Assembly: GCA_030268105.1 (NCBI GenBank)
Contig: BSDZ01000013.1
Span: 1,531,001 to 1,595,000 of the forward strand
Direction of reading: 5' to 3'
Length of the DNA: 64,000 bases
DNA from: Volvox africanus
Taxonomy: Eukaryota > Chlorophyta > Chlorophyceae > Chlamydomonadales > Volvocaceae
Below are positions 1 to 11,217 of the stretch, one piece after another. A program made the translations under genes and the position numbers. Position 1 is the first letter of the stretch. Each line of letters begins with the position of its first letter. The notes under the pieces were generated by a model. That model worked only from the letters and a program-made list of their open reading frames with translations, did no database searches and was not told where the DNA came from.

Positions 1-232
1 AGGGCCCATCTGTAGGCTTGGGCTGTTTGGGAGTGAGGTCCGAAGGTGATGGACACCATCTACGCTGCGCTCCGGCAGTGGAGGCTACCATAGGGGCGTG
101 ATGGGGTGGAGGGGAGGGGAGGGGGAGGGACTACATCGCCGTGAGGTGCAACACAAGTCCACATCATAATCATGATGACCTGGCCCGGTCATAGTTAAGG
201 ATGTGCCTCATACAACAACTGACCCTTTGCAG
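1..232. other. upstream intron or flank of the first gene
   Basis: No coding signal is recognisable here. A pyrimidine-rich stretch ends in a good 3' splice site (ccctttgcag) at 232, immediately before the long open exon on the plus strand. The stretch is therefore most likely the end of an intron. A purine-rich GGGGA/GGAGGG tract lies at about 103-130. Confidence 0.4.
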
Positions 233-1702
233 GATTTACCTACGCCGATCACCAGCTCCTGCTGGAGCCGGGATAACAGCCGCAACCCTCTGACCTCCCA
301 ACAGCTGCCATCAAACATCAGCGTTTTCACGGCCAATACTGGCGCACTCTCAGCGCTGCCGCTGCAGTACCCCTCCGCATTGACGGGCCCTGCGGCCCTT
401 GCGGCCCTTGCGGCAGCTACCAGTAGCTCCTCAGCGGCCGATCATCAAAGTACGCTCGATGGTTACATCCATAACCACACGCACGCCGAGCGGCGGGTCG
501 TTGCTTCATCGCTGTCACGTTGTGAAAGCACTGCCACCAATTACGCACCGCTCGTCATTCTTGGAACCGGCGGGTCGGCGATGGGCCACAGCGCGCTGGT
601 TAGTGTGAGCCCCGTCGATACTTTCACGCGCACGAACGAGCACATCGGCATGTTGACTACGGCGTTCCCGGGGTCAGCGGACGGGGCCACCGAGGCGGCG
701 GCGGCGGCAATGCCCGGGGCACCGGAGCAGTACGGTGGTCAAGTGCACATCCCCTCCAGCACGGCGGCCTCTTCAAATGGTGAGGGGAATGCAACGTCGG
801 CCATCGCCGCCGTTCTGACCCGTGGGTCGCCGGGGATCCTGTCCAGTGGCAATGGTGAGAGTGTTAACAGCAATAGTGCGCCGGGGCGTGCAGTGGTGCC
901 AGCCATGCTGCTGACGTCCGTTGGAGGCGGCGCTGGCTCATACGGCGGCGATGTGACGATGTCCCGTGCAGAGAATACCGCTGCGGTATACAACTCCTCC
1001 GTACTGTTGTCCTCGCATCAGTCCATGGGAACTCCTGGCAGCGCCGCCGCCACGGCCGCCAGTAACAGCCAGGTCAATGTCGCCGGCGCCGAGCGCTGTG
1101 GCCCAAGTAGCGAGGTTTGGAGCGGGTCGGTCAGCGGTGTCGTTTGGGGTGCCGGTGAAAGGCTGGCGACAAAGCGGCCCGAAGGCATGCGGCTTGTCGG
1201 CGGCAGCGGCGGCAGTGGCAGCAGCAGCACTTCGCAGAGCGTTCGCCGCTCCGCCGCCAGCGTTGCGGCGGCCTTCTTTCTCAAGCGGGGCCGCCATCAC
1301 CATCATCATCAAGTCCAACAGCAGCAGCCGCAGCAGCAACAGCAGCAGCATTGGGACAACCAGATTTACAGTAGCAACAACGTACTTTCATCTCTAGGAG
1401 ATCGGATCTCCGCTGTCGAGGATGCCGGTGGAAGGACGCTGAGGCGGTTAGGCAGCAGTGGGGGCTTCAGCAGCAGTGGGGCCAACATCGGCGCGGCGGC
1501 GACGGCAATGGCGACGGCGACGGCAACAGCAATGGCCAGTGACGGCGCCGAGCCGGCGGTAGATGGCCCACGGGAACGCCGTCTCGGCAAGGCGCGTAGT
1601 TCCAATTTGAGTGGCAGTACTAGTGGCGGTGCGCTGGCGGGCATGCTGCGGACGCTTTCCAAATACCAAAAGCGGTCGAGCTCTAAGAACTTACGGACCT
1701 GA
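233..1702 (+). CDS. C-terminal exon of a low-complexity protein (5' part outside window)
   Basis: The frame is open for about 490 codons and ends at a TGA at 1700-1702. I place the exon start after the acceptor ending at 232 rather than at the in-frame ATG at 203, because the frame crosses the splice site in phase 0 and the short upstream part looks intronic. The product is rich in Ala, Ser, Gly and Thr. It has a His run followed by a Gln-rich tract (about 1290-1350), an Ala/Thr/Met tract (about 1490-1540), and a basic serine-rich tail ending KNLRT. No domain, signal peptide or membrane segment is visible. Such homopolymer-rich tails are common in regulatory proteins of volvocine algae, so function cannot be assigned. 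High third-position GC supports coding; the exact boundaries are inferred. Confidence 0.55.
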   Translation, partial: DLPTPITSSCWSRDNSRNPLTSQQLPSNISVFTANTGALSALPLQYPSALTGPAALAALAAATSSSSAADHQSTLDGYIHNHTHAERRVVASSLSRCESTATNYAPLVILGTGGSAMGHSALVSVSPVDTFTRTNEHIGMLTTAFPGSADGATEAAAAAMPGAPEQYGGQVHIPSSTAASSNGEGNATSAIAAVLTRGSPGILSSGNGESVNSNSAPGRAVVPAMLLTSVGGGAGSYGGDVTMSRAENTAAVYNSSVLLSSHQSMGTPGSAAATAASNSQVNVAGAERCGPSSEVWSGSVSGVVWGAGERLATKRPEGMRLVGGSGGSGSSSTSQSVRRSAASVAAAFFLKRGRHHHHHQVQQQQPQQQQQQHWDNQIYSSNNVLSSLGDRISAVEDAGGRTLRRLGSSGGFSSSGANIGAAATAMATATATAMASDGAEPAVDGPRERRLGKARSSNLSGSTSGGALAGMLRTLSKYQKRSSSKNLRT

Positions 1703-1844
1703 CGGCGCACCTGTCATCGCAGCAGGGCGGTTCTGGATGCAGTAGTGTTGCAACCACGACCCTCTCCCTGGAGGGGGTATACATCTCTGTTTTCCACGTG
1801 CGTCTCCTTCCTATCTTTGTATGTGTTTGCCATATATATTTCAC

Positions 1845-1955
1845 ATTTCTGTCTGTCTGTGTCTGTCTGTGTGCGTCTGTCTGTCTGTGTCTGTCTAGCT
1901 GTCTGTGTCTGTCCGTGTCTGTCTGTCTGTGTTTGTCTGTCTGTGAGTCCGTGTC
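1845..1955. repeat. (TGTC)n-like microsatellite
   Basis: An imperfect tract of TGTC/TGTG units runs for about 110 bases. It produces spurious Cys/Leu/Ser/Val-rich frames on the plus strand that should not be read as protein. Confidence 0.85.
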
Positions 1956-3464
1956 TTTTCCTGTGTCTACGTGCCGCCTTTGTTGTTTGTCCTATTTATA
2001 CATCATATGTAGCTTCAGGATGCATGCAAAAAGCAGCAGGTCGCTGCGGGTGGCTGCTGACGTTCCTTCCCTGTACGCCGACACTGGGCCATGATACCCT
2101 GCGCTCATTTCTTAGTGCCCTAATTTGTTTGAAGATCTACCCAGCTGGTTTAGCTTTTGGGGGCCGTCTTTATTCTTCTAGAGACCCCTCCCTAGTGCCT
2201 CTGTCCGCAACATCCCAACCTAGCTATGAGAAGACGAAGGCGCCATTCCATGGATGTCGATGCCATCAACCACTCTAACCACCTTAAACACCCTAACCGA
2301 CTACGAGTTAGATTTCATGTGGTTAGATGTTGTCTGCTCGGGTATCTTTTGCCGCACTGTGTCGCATGCTTTAGGGCTTCACACCATCCGGCTGGCTGTC
2401 AACGTGCCGCTGGAGTAGCGTGGCTTTGCCACCACTTAGCCACGAGGACATCTCGACAATCGGTTGCAACCGTTGGTCATTGGTCGTTGAGTAACGTCCA
2501 GTCCTGCATTCGGGGACCGGATGTCATTATGAAATGCGATTGATTGGAGTTCAATCTCCCGCTTACTAATTATGAAAACAAAGGGTTTTCTTACATATGT
2601 CGTACGGAAGAAGGTGGGGAGGAAAGGAATCGTGATACTAGGGATGTTTTGACGTCCTAAGATTTTTCCGGGGTTTGTTCGGGTGCATCTCCCATGTGCT
2701 TAGGCTCCGGACTCAGGCCCCAACTTCAGGGGTCAACTGGGCCGGTAAAGATGGCCGGGGTGCAGTAATTCACTGACCGAATGGCGCCGACTCGTTCAGT
2801 CATTCCAGGCAAAAGGGGACCAAGGCAAAGCAATGAGGCGGAGGGCGCATCGGCCCATGATAGTCAATGGCCAGGGAGCCGTGCAGGCATCTCACCGGAG
2901 GTACCTCTCCCGCAGCGACGAAGAATTGGAGAGCGCCTGACTTGGCTGGCTCCTTTGCATCCAGACAAGGTCGTCAGACGTCTGGGGGCCCTATCCTTCT
3001 TGTCATGAAGGGCCCTATCCCTACTGTCATGGGGGCTCAGGGGTGACGCGGTGCGGGGCGGTGGGTCGCTGTGGCTCGGGCTGCGCTATGGCTTGGGTAG
3101 TGAGACCTGGCAGTCCAGGAAGTGGTCGTCTTTTGCGTCCGGAGGAGGTTGGGCGGATGGCTGGGAGAATGCGTCCTCCTTGGCTCGGTGGGCCTTACAG
3201 GTGGACCTTATAGTATTGAACACCAGGCTGTAGAAGCTCAGCAGTGGGGCCTTATTTGTACGGCGGTCATGTCGAAGCAGGCAATGTCATTGCGCAGGAG
3301 GTGCTTTATGTTCAAGGACGGACCGATGCACCGGAAGTTGGGGGGTAGGGACAGGAGGGAGGGTAAGACTGAGTGTGGAACTGCGGAATGCGATTAGGGC
3401 GACAAAATCTGCGCTTTCAGGATTTAGCGATTTCCCCCGGGCTCTTTACAGGAAGGGTATATTG

Positions 3465-3492
3465 TAAGAGTAAGGGTAAGGGTAAGGGTAAG
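3465..3492. repeat. GTAAGG short tandem repeat
   Basis: About four to five copies of a 6-base GTAAGG unit, the first slightly diverged (gtaaga). It resembles a telomere-like hexamer but is not the TTTTAGGG octamer of volvocine telomeres. Confidence 0.75.
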
Positions 3493-4151
3493 CTTCAAGG
3501 CCTCGGGGCCATGGGCAGGCGCTGTTGAACAAGCAGCCCGATGGGTTGGATGGGGGTGAAGCTGGCACTGGCACCGATGGCGGCTATGGGGTGGGCGGAG
3601 GCGATGTCAGCGGCTGGATTTTGGCGCCTGTACAGCTGCGGGACGGGAAAACGGCTTTTGTCGAGGCTTGGAGCAGAATGAGAAACGCCACACGGTGTGC
3701 TTTCATTCAGCCGTAGTAAGAGGATCACCGACAGGGGGTTCATTTTTTCATCCTTCATGCTTTGGGGATCTGCAACCAACCAATCAGGATGCGTGATTGC
3801 CTTGTCCGTGCCACCCTTGATGCTCCACGTCCTCGCGCTTGGTGCAGTTGGTAGTTAGGGTTCGCGAAACGAACAGCGAAGGGAACAGAGCTGGCGCTGC
3901 CGGGCCACCGCTCGGGCCTCCACGGCGAAGGATCGGGATTTGGAACGCACAGTGAATTGACGCTAGGTGATTTCACTTAGGAAGTAAATGGCGGCTAGCT
4001 AGCTGGTTGTACCTTATACCCCGCAAGCAAAGACATGTATTGCCGAGTACTGGATGGTGTGTGTGGGGGAGGTGAGGAGCGGAGGAGCGGAGGAAGGTAC
4101 GCCCAGCCATAAAGGCGGGGAAATATAAAGGCGTGTGATTTTGATCGTCCC

Positions 4152-4205
4152 AACCCTGGAGACCGAGACTAGCCCTACCTAGGGCTAGTCTAGGTTTCTA
4201 GGGTT
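4152..4205. repeat. perfect hairpin inside a longer imperfect palindrome
   Basis: Positions 4166-4177 (agactagcccta) and 4180-4191 are exact reverse complements separated by 2 bases. The palindrome continues outward imperfectly from about 4152 to 4205 (aaccctgg... to ...ctagggtt). No gene is adjacent, so it may be a remnant of a small inverted-repeat element. Confidence 0.8.
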
Positions 4206-7200
4206 GACCAATCGCTCGGAGCTGATTTTAACATGCTGCTATGATGCATTTGTGTGTGTATGGTGGCGGCTCTTGTGGGCCTTATGATACCTGTCTCTGG
4301 AGCCTTCCTAACATAAACTTATGTATCTACTGGCTCAACAAAGTGATGCTCAAAGTGATTACTGGGCTATATTATAATGATATATCGGTGTTACAGAGGG
4401 GTTATTGTTGGCTGATTATGGCGCACATACATGGACAAGCTTTAGACTGATTGTTTTCTGCTTTCGCTTACTTTTCGCACTATCAGTACCGTTTACCCAA
4501 AGCTAACGTGATTTTCATTGCTATGCAGCAGGCGCTAAGACGCCGGTGGATGGTGGCATGCTCGCATGCGGGGGGAAGGGCTCCGTAGAGGGTGAAAAAA
4601 TGAGGGGCGTCGAGTGGAGTGGATGAAGGTTTTGTATTTCTTTCGGCGGCATTGGCGGCTCTGTTTGGAAGTGATCGAATTTGATGGGGGATTAAGATCG
4701 TCGTCGATACCGACCAGTGCAATTGGTGCGACCAGTGCTGTTCTGACCTTTTCCGGCTGGTCTTGAAATAGAGGATGCCGGGGCAGCAGATGCCAGATGC
4801 TGGTCCTCTGTTTGCTTTTGCTGTCGTGCTGGTGCTGGTGCTGGTGCTGGTGCTCATGGAAATAGTGATCTACGGGACCGCAGCCACTATGCATCCATCA
4901 TGTTTTGCGGGGTCACCGACTCACCGTATCATCACGCTTGGGAAAGGGGCTTAAGAGAACCCACATGGCATGGAGGACATGGGGGTTACGGAAGGCAACG
5001 GACCCGGGAAAAGGACGGGTAGGGGGCACCAGGCGGTCGGACCAGCCAACAGCCAGTGGGCGCCGCAGGGGCAGCAAAAAGCGGTTGAGGTTGGGTCGTA
5101 TGGTCGGAGTTGGAAATCGTGGAGATCAGCTGTTGGCGAACTCTTGCGTGTAGCATCTCCGTGTGTCATCAATATTGGGTCTGGGAAGAGTGCCGCATAT
5201 GGCTTGAGGAGATGAGAGACAGGACGGCGAATGAAGCGGCACCAGCACGAGCGCGCAACTTGGTCATCATGATTCACCCACCGGGAATGTAGCCTGGTAA
5301 AATGCTGCGTGTTGTTTTGATCTCGAAGGACGAAACGCTGCTGCCGGGGCGGCGGACTGGAGGGTGTGGAAGGGAGGAGAGGAGGATGCCGGGCGGGGAG
5401 ATCTGCGTCGGCTCCCTTACCGGACTGATGGGAATGTGGCCCTGGGGCCAGAGGTAGAGGCATTGCGTTGAGCAGAGAGCAGAGAGGAAAGCCCCGTGCG
5501 GTGTGCTTGATGGTCGCAGAATTGTGTTCGATGTGAGCGGATGGGGCCGCTGGGCCCCTCATTGAGTCTTTGAGGAACTGCCTGGTACTGATCTATTGCT
5601 ATTCATACTGAGAGAGCTATTGTTGGTTGGCTGGTTGGCTGAATATTGATATCATTATACTTTGTTTGGCCTGTTGGAGCACCAGCACACAAATCAGCAA
5701 AAAAGTATTCTCCCTTGAAACTCAGCCCACTTTGTTTGGAGGATCTCAGCTGCAACACATACTGCATGTACGCTGAAGAGTACGCCTCGAACGGTTGGCT
5801 GAAAAGGCCTCTATCGGCAAGATTCAGATTCGCTCTCGGCAAACGTGAAGACTTATTTGAATATTTGATGCCATGGTGCCACAGCGCACCTTTCCATCCC
5901 ACCTCACATACATACCCGCATCCTCCAACGGTGTGCACGCATGTCCTTATCCTCAGTCCAGAACCATATTCCCTCCAGAAACGGGTCTAACCAAGACACG
6001 CCGCGTCTACAATGGCTGCATGATGATCAATAGTGCGATGAAAAATAATAGAGCATGACGCACGCACCTAAGATGCGTAGACGCCACATCCCTTTCTCAC
6101 GCAGAACGCCAAACCCGACTCGGACCAGAACACCAAAACATCTAAACCGTTCTGACCCACATGATCGGCGTCATGGACAGCTTGCATGCACGCTTACACA
6201 CGCACCGCTTATACATAAATGAAGGCAGAGAATCTGAAAAGGGTCTGCTGCTCCAGACAGGCCGACAGAACATTTCTGCTAGTACACTTTCTGCGGAGCT
6301 CCCGCGCTCCACTGCCTGCTTGCAAGTAACAACTGTATCTGGGCAACTAGAACAATCCAACAAAACGCGGGGCTCATTCCTTCAAGCGTGAGATGTCCCA
6401 GGTGAGAGCGGCTCAGGGACACCTAGGTCTTCATCTTGTAACCGCCCAAACCTGTGCACGTCCAACTGCCGCGCCATGCATGACATGGCATGCAATCCAA
6501 AGCTACGCCACCCTGCTCATTTTCTTAAGTTAAAACATCTAGCGTGCCTGTCTGTCTGTCTGTCTGTTTGCCTGCCTGCCCTGCACAATGGAGATCATGG
6601 TGTGGGAAGGGACGGGAAACGCGTACAACGAGCAACCCTATTTTCGAGAGCTTACGCGAGCTGCCAATTGGGCGGCTGTCTGTCCTGTTCACCCCGAACC
6701 CTGCTGCGGCGCAGGACAAACTGAGCCTCGCGAAACACACTTTCCCCTGCAAAACTTCGGGTACATGGTGGAGTGTGAAAGGGGCATATTATGGTAAGCA
6801 CTACGAAAACACATCACCGCTTCAGCGCTTCAGGAAAAATCAATACACCTCTCCCTCCCGGCCCTCCCCCTCCACACCCATACACACACAAGCGGTGGTC
6901 GGGGACGATCTCAACACCACCTCATTTTGCGATGTCTACGCCGCTGTCCTTCATCACAGTCACCACCACCCGGATATCGAGCGTTAAAATACGTGGGTTA
7001 CATAAGAGTCCCCTCGCAGAGGTCCATTATCGTCACAAACAAGCCTCCCTTGAATATTCTACCCACCATTTCTTCAGCCGGTCCAAAGTAGAGAGACCGC
7101 ATATAAACCACGATGACGCCTCCAGCGCACCCAGACTGCCGCCGTCTCATGTGCCAGCGCGGGCTGCGGGCTGCTGACTGCGAAATTGAAGCTTGGAGTG

Positions 7201-7568
7201 TTGCTCAGCTGAGCAGTTACCCCGAGGACGGCGTCACCTTGGATTTGACCACGCCAACAATCTGGAAGGCCTGCTCCAGGGAGGGTAATACTGGGTTGCA
7301 CCACGCTAACCGCACCTGGAGGCCGGGGGCCGGGGGCCGGGGGAAGGAGCAGCAGGGGAGAAGGAAGATGAGGAACCGTAAATCAGGTATGGGAACTCGG
7401 AAGAAGGGAGGGAGGCTTTTCTGACTTCTGATCTTCATCGTTTTGACTCGCTTGCAACGACTGCGCTGCTTTCTCCGGCTTCCTCCCCCCCGGTCCCTCC
7501 CATGCCTTAAATCCACAAACCTAGCTCCCACCTAGCACCGCTTCCTCCGCTCCCTTGGGCCACTGCTT

Positions 7569-9550
7569 CTACACGCTGCCTCCGTGCGTCGTCTGGTTGG
7601 GTGCCTTGCGGCATCGCCTGCTGCCCCCCCCAATATCACCTTCACACCTCACCTCCGCTCCCTCCCTAACAACGCTGGTCGTCATGCACAGCTCGTTGCT
7701 GACCAAAGAAGAGTAACCAGTGCCGTACGGTTTGTCGCCGCCACCCAGGTCTGCGGACAGCTGGCCGGCGTCCTCCTGTCCCGCAAGCGGTGACATGTCG
7801 GGCTGGGGTCGGTCCGGGCCGAGCAGGGCGATCGCGTAGCTTATCTTCCGGGTTGCGGCGGGAAGGTGCGAGATGGACTGAGTGCCTGAAAGGTGAGGTG
7901 AGATGAGATGAATGCAAACTGTTGGTTATTTCCTTTTGTTGTGTTGTCGGTTCAGGCAAACCGACGAACAGACAACTTGATAAACAGAACAGAGAGTTAT
8001 AAGGACAAACAGACAAATATACAAGTTCAGCCTGCATCCACCTGCCACGTCCACAAAGATGAAGGTTTGGTAACGAAGCTGCAGCTCCGAAGCCACCGTG
8101 TCAACGGGGGTCGCCGTGTCGGCAGTGGGATTCCTCATGCAACGACCCCACGAGGAGTAAAAAGGACCCCAGCCTGAGGCATCCAGCATCGTGATCGGCA
8201 GCGGGTTTGGCGACCGGAAGGTGCCGTTGGGAAGCATCGTCGCAGGGTCGTACCCATACCGCACGTACGACGCATAGCTGAGCGTAAAATCGTCGTACCA
8301 TCTGATCACATTCCCCTCCTGGTATCCTTTGCTTGCTGTCGTGACCTGGCTGTGCTCTGCATAATACTCCGTACCAGTGACCCCAAACACGGGATAACCA
8401 TCTGTGTAGGTGTTGTTCACGCCGTACAGGCATTGAGTCAAATCGAATGGGTTCTTCAGAAATCCGATACGGTATTTGACGTCACTGTTACGATAAGATC
8501 TTCCGAGGGCAGCATCTGCCAGGAAGATTTCTGTACGTGAACCGCTGCAGGGCATGAGCACCAGGCGGTTCACGCCATGCTCCGCTAGCTCCGCTGGGTC
8601 ACTGGGCGGCAGGCCGTTGCGTGCGCGCGCCCGAACAATGCTCGGGGACGTCAGCTGCACCCGGTTCACGCACAGGGAGTTGTCGATGATAGGGCGGATG
8701 GTGAAGCGAGAGGGGAGTCCCTTGAGGAGGGAAATGTCCGCCATGCCTGCGGGTGGCGATGAAAACACACGTGCGGGATATGTAAAGGGAAGGAGGAGGG
8801 GGGCTAACACGGCTAGTCCTTCTGTCCCGTTAAGACGGAGCCCGCGAGTTCCAATGGCGTCTACGCTTCGCCATGCCGGGACAATTGAGAACTACAGCAC
8901 AGAGTGCAGCATGCTTACTAGCCACTTTGATGTCAAACAATTACGCCTATGTTGTGCTAAGAGATCCCTCTAAGCTACAATAATAGCAGGTAGGACAGCA
9001 TGGCATTTTTTCGGTAGCGGGCAGGCCTAACGTTTGGTGTTTTGGGGCACGCCCGGCTGCAGGGCCCAACAGCGGCAAAATGTCCTAAGCTTTATGGCTT
9101 ATTCCTCAAAGTAATATCTGATATGAATGTTATATTTAAGTTAAGGAACAGCAAACAGGAAAAAACGTGGAAAGAAAAATGTGAGCAACTTGCGCATGAA
9201 GCGCGAGAAAGCCTCTCAGGGAAGAGAGTATCATTAAATACTAATATGTTGTTGTTAGAAATACGTAGGCATATCTATTATGCCATCATATCAACTCACC
9301 TGTATCGTCTTGCATGCGGCGTTCGCGAGCCCGCCTGCTATTCGCACGATAACCCTGTAAAAACGCAAATTATATTTAACGTGTTCGGATTTATGCTAGT
9401 ATCTTGGTGAAGCGTACACACATGCTCTACTGACAAATCAGCCCAAGCCGTCCCTGCGGCCTCCTCATAGGCTAGTGCTGACAGGATCCCTAATAACAAC
9501 GGCAGTAGTAAGCATGATGTAACCAGGGCTGGAGCTTTTCGAAGCTTCAT
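7569..9550 (-). CDS. secreted protein of unknown function (three exons)
   Basis: My model has exons 9550-9418, 8746-8042 and 7885-7569 on the minus strand, with consistent phases (1 and 1), giving about 384 residues. The first exon starts at the ATG at 9550 and encodes a clear signal peptide: MKLRK, then a Leu-rich core ending near ALAYEE. The second exon (about 235 residues) has NNTYT and NGTF sequons, scattered Cys and many aromatic residues, consistent with an extracellular or vacuolar protein. The third starts after a TTTCAG acceptor. The last 30 or so residues are less convincing, because a GTGAGG donor-like site at the codons for GAE could splice to an unseen exon further left. I recognise no family. 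The junction-crossing Cys codon between exons 1 and 2 supports that splice. Confidence 0.55.
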
Positions 9551-10339
9551 GTTGGAGGGATATCGATGCATTTGTCTGTCAATGCCGTTGCTCTACGAAA
9601 GCGTAAGTTCGAGCCTGTGTTAATGTACTAATCAAGGTGTTGAACACGATCTATCATATTTGTACGCTAGACCGGACATGATGTCAATTGGACGTAATGC
9701 ATCGCTAGCTTCCCCGCCCGCCATTAACATGTTGATACGGTAGTGCGGTCTGACTTATACAGGCATTGCTGCATTCTCGTTATGCTGGTTATACTCTTGC
9801 TAGAGCACCGTAGCGTCGTGGCATTGTACAACAGTGCAACATCATATTCTCATGCATGAGGAATAACCGTGACGGCCGTGACAAAACACAACCATAATTC
9901 TCAACGCTAGATTTTGACCACAACTTCATTCCATAACTGTATTAAACACTACTTATATGTATCAATATACCTTGCATGAGCACAAGGATTCTTCCTGCGT
10001 GGCGTGCACACTGTACGATTTGTACCTGCATTTGTACGTAACCGTTCGCCCTCGTTCTCAGTCTGCACAATCAGTGGGTCCAGTCAAACGTGAAGGATCT
10101 CCAAACAACCTCGACACGGAAAACTTAAAATTAAAAAGTAATCCGTACGCTGCGCTTGGAGTCCTACAAAGTCATTGAAGCACCAAGATGCCTAGCTACC
10201 AGGTGTTGACTCTTTACGGCACGTTACGCCACTAGTTGGAGGTACACATCAGGGGACCGTCAGGGCCGAGCGAGAATATTGGCCCCCGCTGGTTCCTTGT
10301 GCATCATGCAATCGGAGCTACGTTTTTTCGGCCACGTTG
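9551..10339. other. intergenic, nothing recognisable
   Basis: This AT-richer stretch lies upstream of the secreted-protein gene and presumably includes its promoter. I see no coding exon or structural RNA in it. Confidence 0.4.
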
Positions 10340-10623
10340 TTAGACGTAGGGCAGCTGCGTGTATCTCAATATGTTCCTCTTGAGCACATTCACGAGCTCA
10401 GTCGGAGTGAGAGACACCGGATTAGTACAGAGATGCTCTCCGGGGGACGGGGCTGGTAGACAAGATACTTGGTCGAGCTGGATGTTGCCAACCGCCTCTT
10501 GCCTTAGGGCCAATTCGAATGCTGTGTTGGGATCGTCGGGTGGATTGTTCCTTGCGATATAGATGCGGATCAAGACGCACGCAGTGGAACGACCAGCAGC
10601 TTCCCGAATACGTACCCGAATAT
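10340..10623 (-). CDS. terminal coding exon of an unknown gene
   Basis: Minus-strand frame of 94 codons plus two leading bases, starting directly after a (TG)n tract that ends in a CAG acceptor (10624-10626) and ending at a TAA at 10340. The peptide has a balanced composition and looks like real protein (an IRVRIREAAGR start, a central NNPPDDPNTAFELAL, and a TELVNVLKRN helix near the end). No family is recognised. The upstream exons would lie to the right, on the minus strand, but none is convincing before the tRNA gene. It could therefore be an isolated exon, a pseudogene fragment, or part of a gene whose intron spans the tRNA. Confidence 0.4.
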
Positions 10624-11130
10624 CTGCACACACACACACACACACACACTGCTGGGGTGAAGAGCACAACCGCACTACATGGCATATGAGGCATGCATGA
10701 GTGCCGCATTGGCGCAAAGAAGTTCAAAATTTAATCCGCAGCCGCGCGCGGACTGAGGACGACGGATATCCATTTTGGATCCATAACTGGGGCGAGGTTG
10801 GGGTTTCTGTTCATGCGCTTAGACCTTAAGGTAGAAGGGAACGGTAGTAGCTGGAATCAGGGCGATGCATGATATGGGAAATGAAAGACATGACAAAGCC
10901 GATGACGACAAAACTGCAACGGGCCTTCCCAAATGTTGGGCAATGAGTCCGGGTTTTCATGCTCAAGTCATGCATTCAACTTCGCATCGGCCCAGGGCTC
11001 AGGATTGCTTCATGGCCGGGCATAGTTTGTGGAGAAACTTGTCTCTAGGTAAGTTAACATGTTTTGCGCATATGACTGAGGCATGATACCGATGCGACTA
11101 GCAGATGCGCAATTGGCATACATTAATTAT
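10624..11130. other. (TG)n tract and unassigned sequence
   Basis: A (CA)n/(TG)n dinucleotide repeat lies at about 10627-10650, directly upstream (minus sense) of the coding exon's splice acceptor. Beyond it I see no gene. Confidence 0.5.
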
Positions 11131-11217
11131 CGCCAGCCAGGTGGAATTGAACCACTGGGCCTCCCGGCCCCTACGGATTTGAAGTCCGCACCCAACACCA
11201 GTCAAGGTCAAGCTGGC
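11131..11217 (-). tRNA. trnU: tRNA-Sec (anticodon UCA)
   Basis: The minus strand of 11131-11217 folds as an 87-nt selenocysteine tRNA. The acceptor 5' strand GCCAGC pairs with GCTGGC at the 3' end, followed by a G discriminator. The anticodon arm GGACTTCAAATCC places TCA at 11182-11180. A long variable arm (GGGCC..GGCCC) follows, then a T-arm with the GTGGTTCAATTCCAC form. Length, the extended acceptor/D arms and the T-loop match eukaryotic tRNA-Sec by my recollection of the human gene, which is also 87 nt. tRNA-Sec decodes in-frame UGA in selenoprotein mRNAs after seryl-tRNA charging, phosphorylation and conversion to Sec-tRNA. Green algae such as Chlamydomonas are known to make selenoproteins. 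No CCA is encoded, as expected for a eukaryotic nuclear gene. Confidence 0.9.

Larger units (their letters stand above)
1703..7568. other. 5.9-kb stretch without a recognisable gene
   Basis: I found no frame with a recognisable domain or a splice-consistent exon series on either strand. It holds a (TGTC)n-type repeat (about 1845-1955), a GTAAGG tandem (3465-3492), a perfect hairpin (4166-4191), a second short TGTC run (6548-6568) and a GGGGGCC run (about 7322-7345). It may contain the 3' UTR of the first gene and decayed repeats. Confidence 0.4.

Noticed and set aside
1745..2280. Plus-strand Cys/Leu/Ser/Val-rich frame
   Set aside because: It is generated by the TGTC repeat and has no motif.
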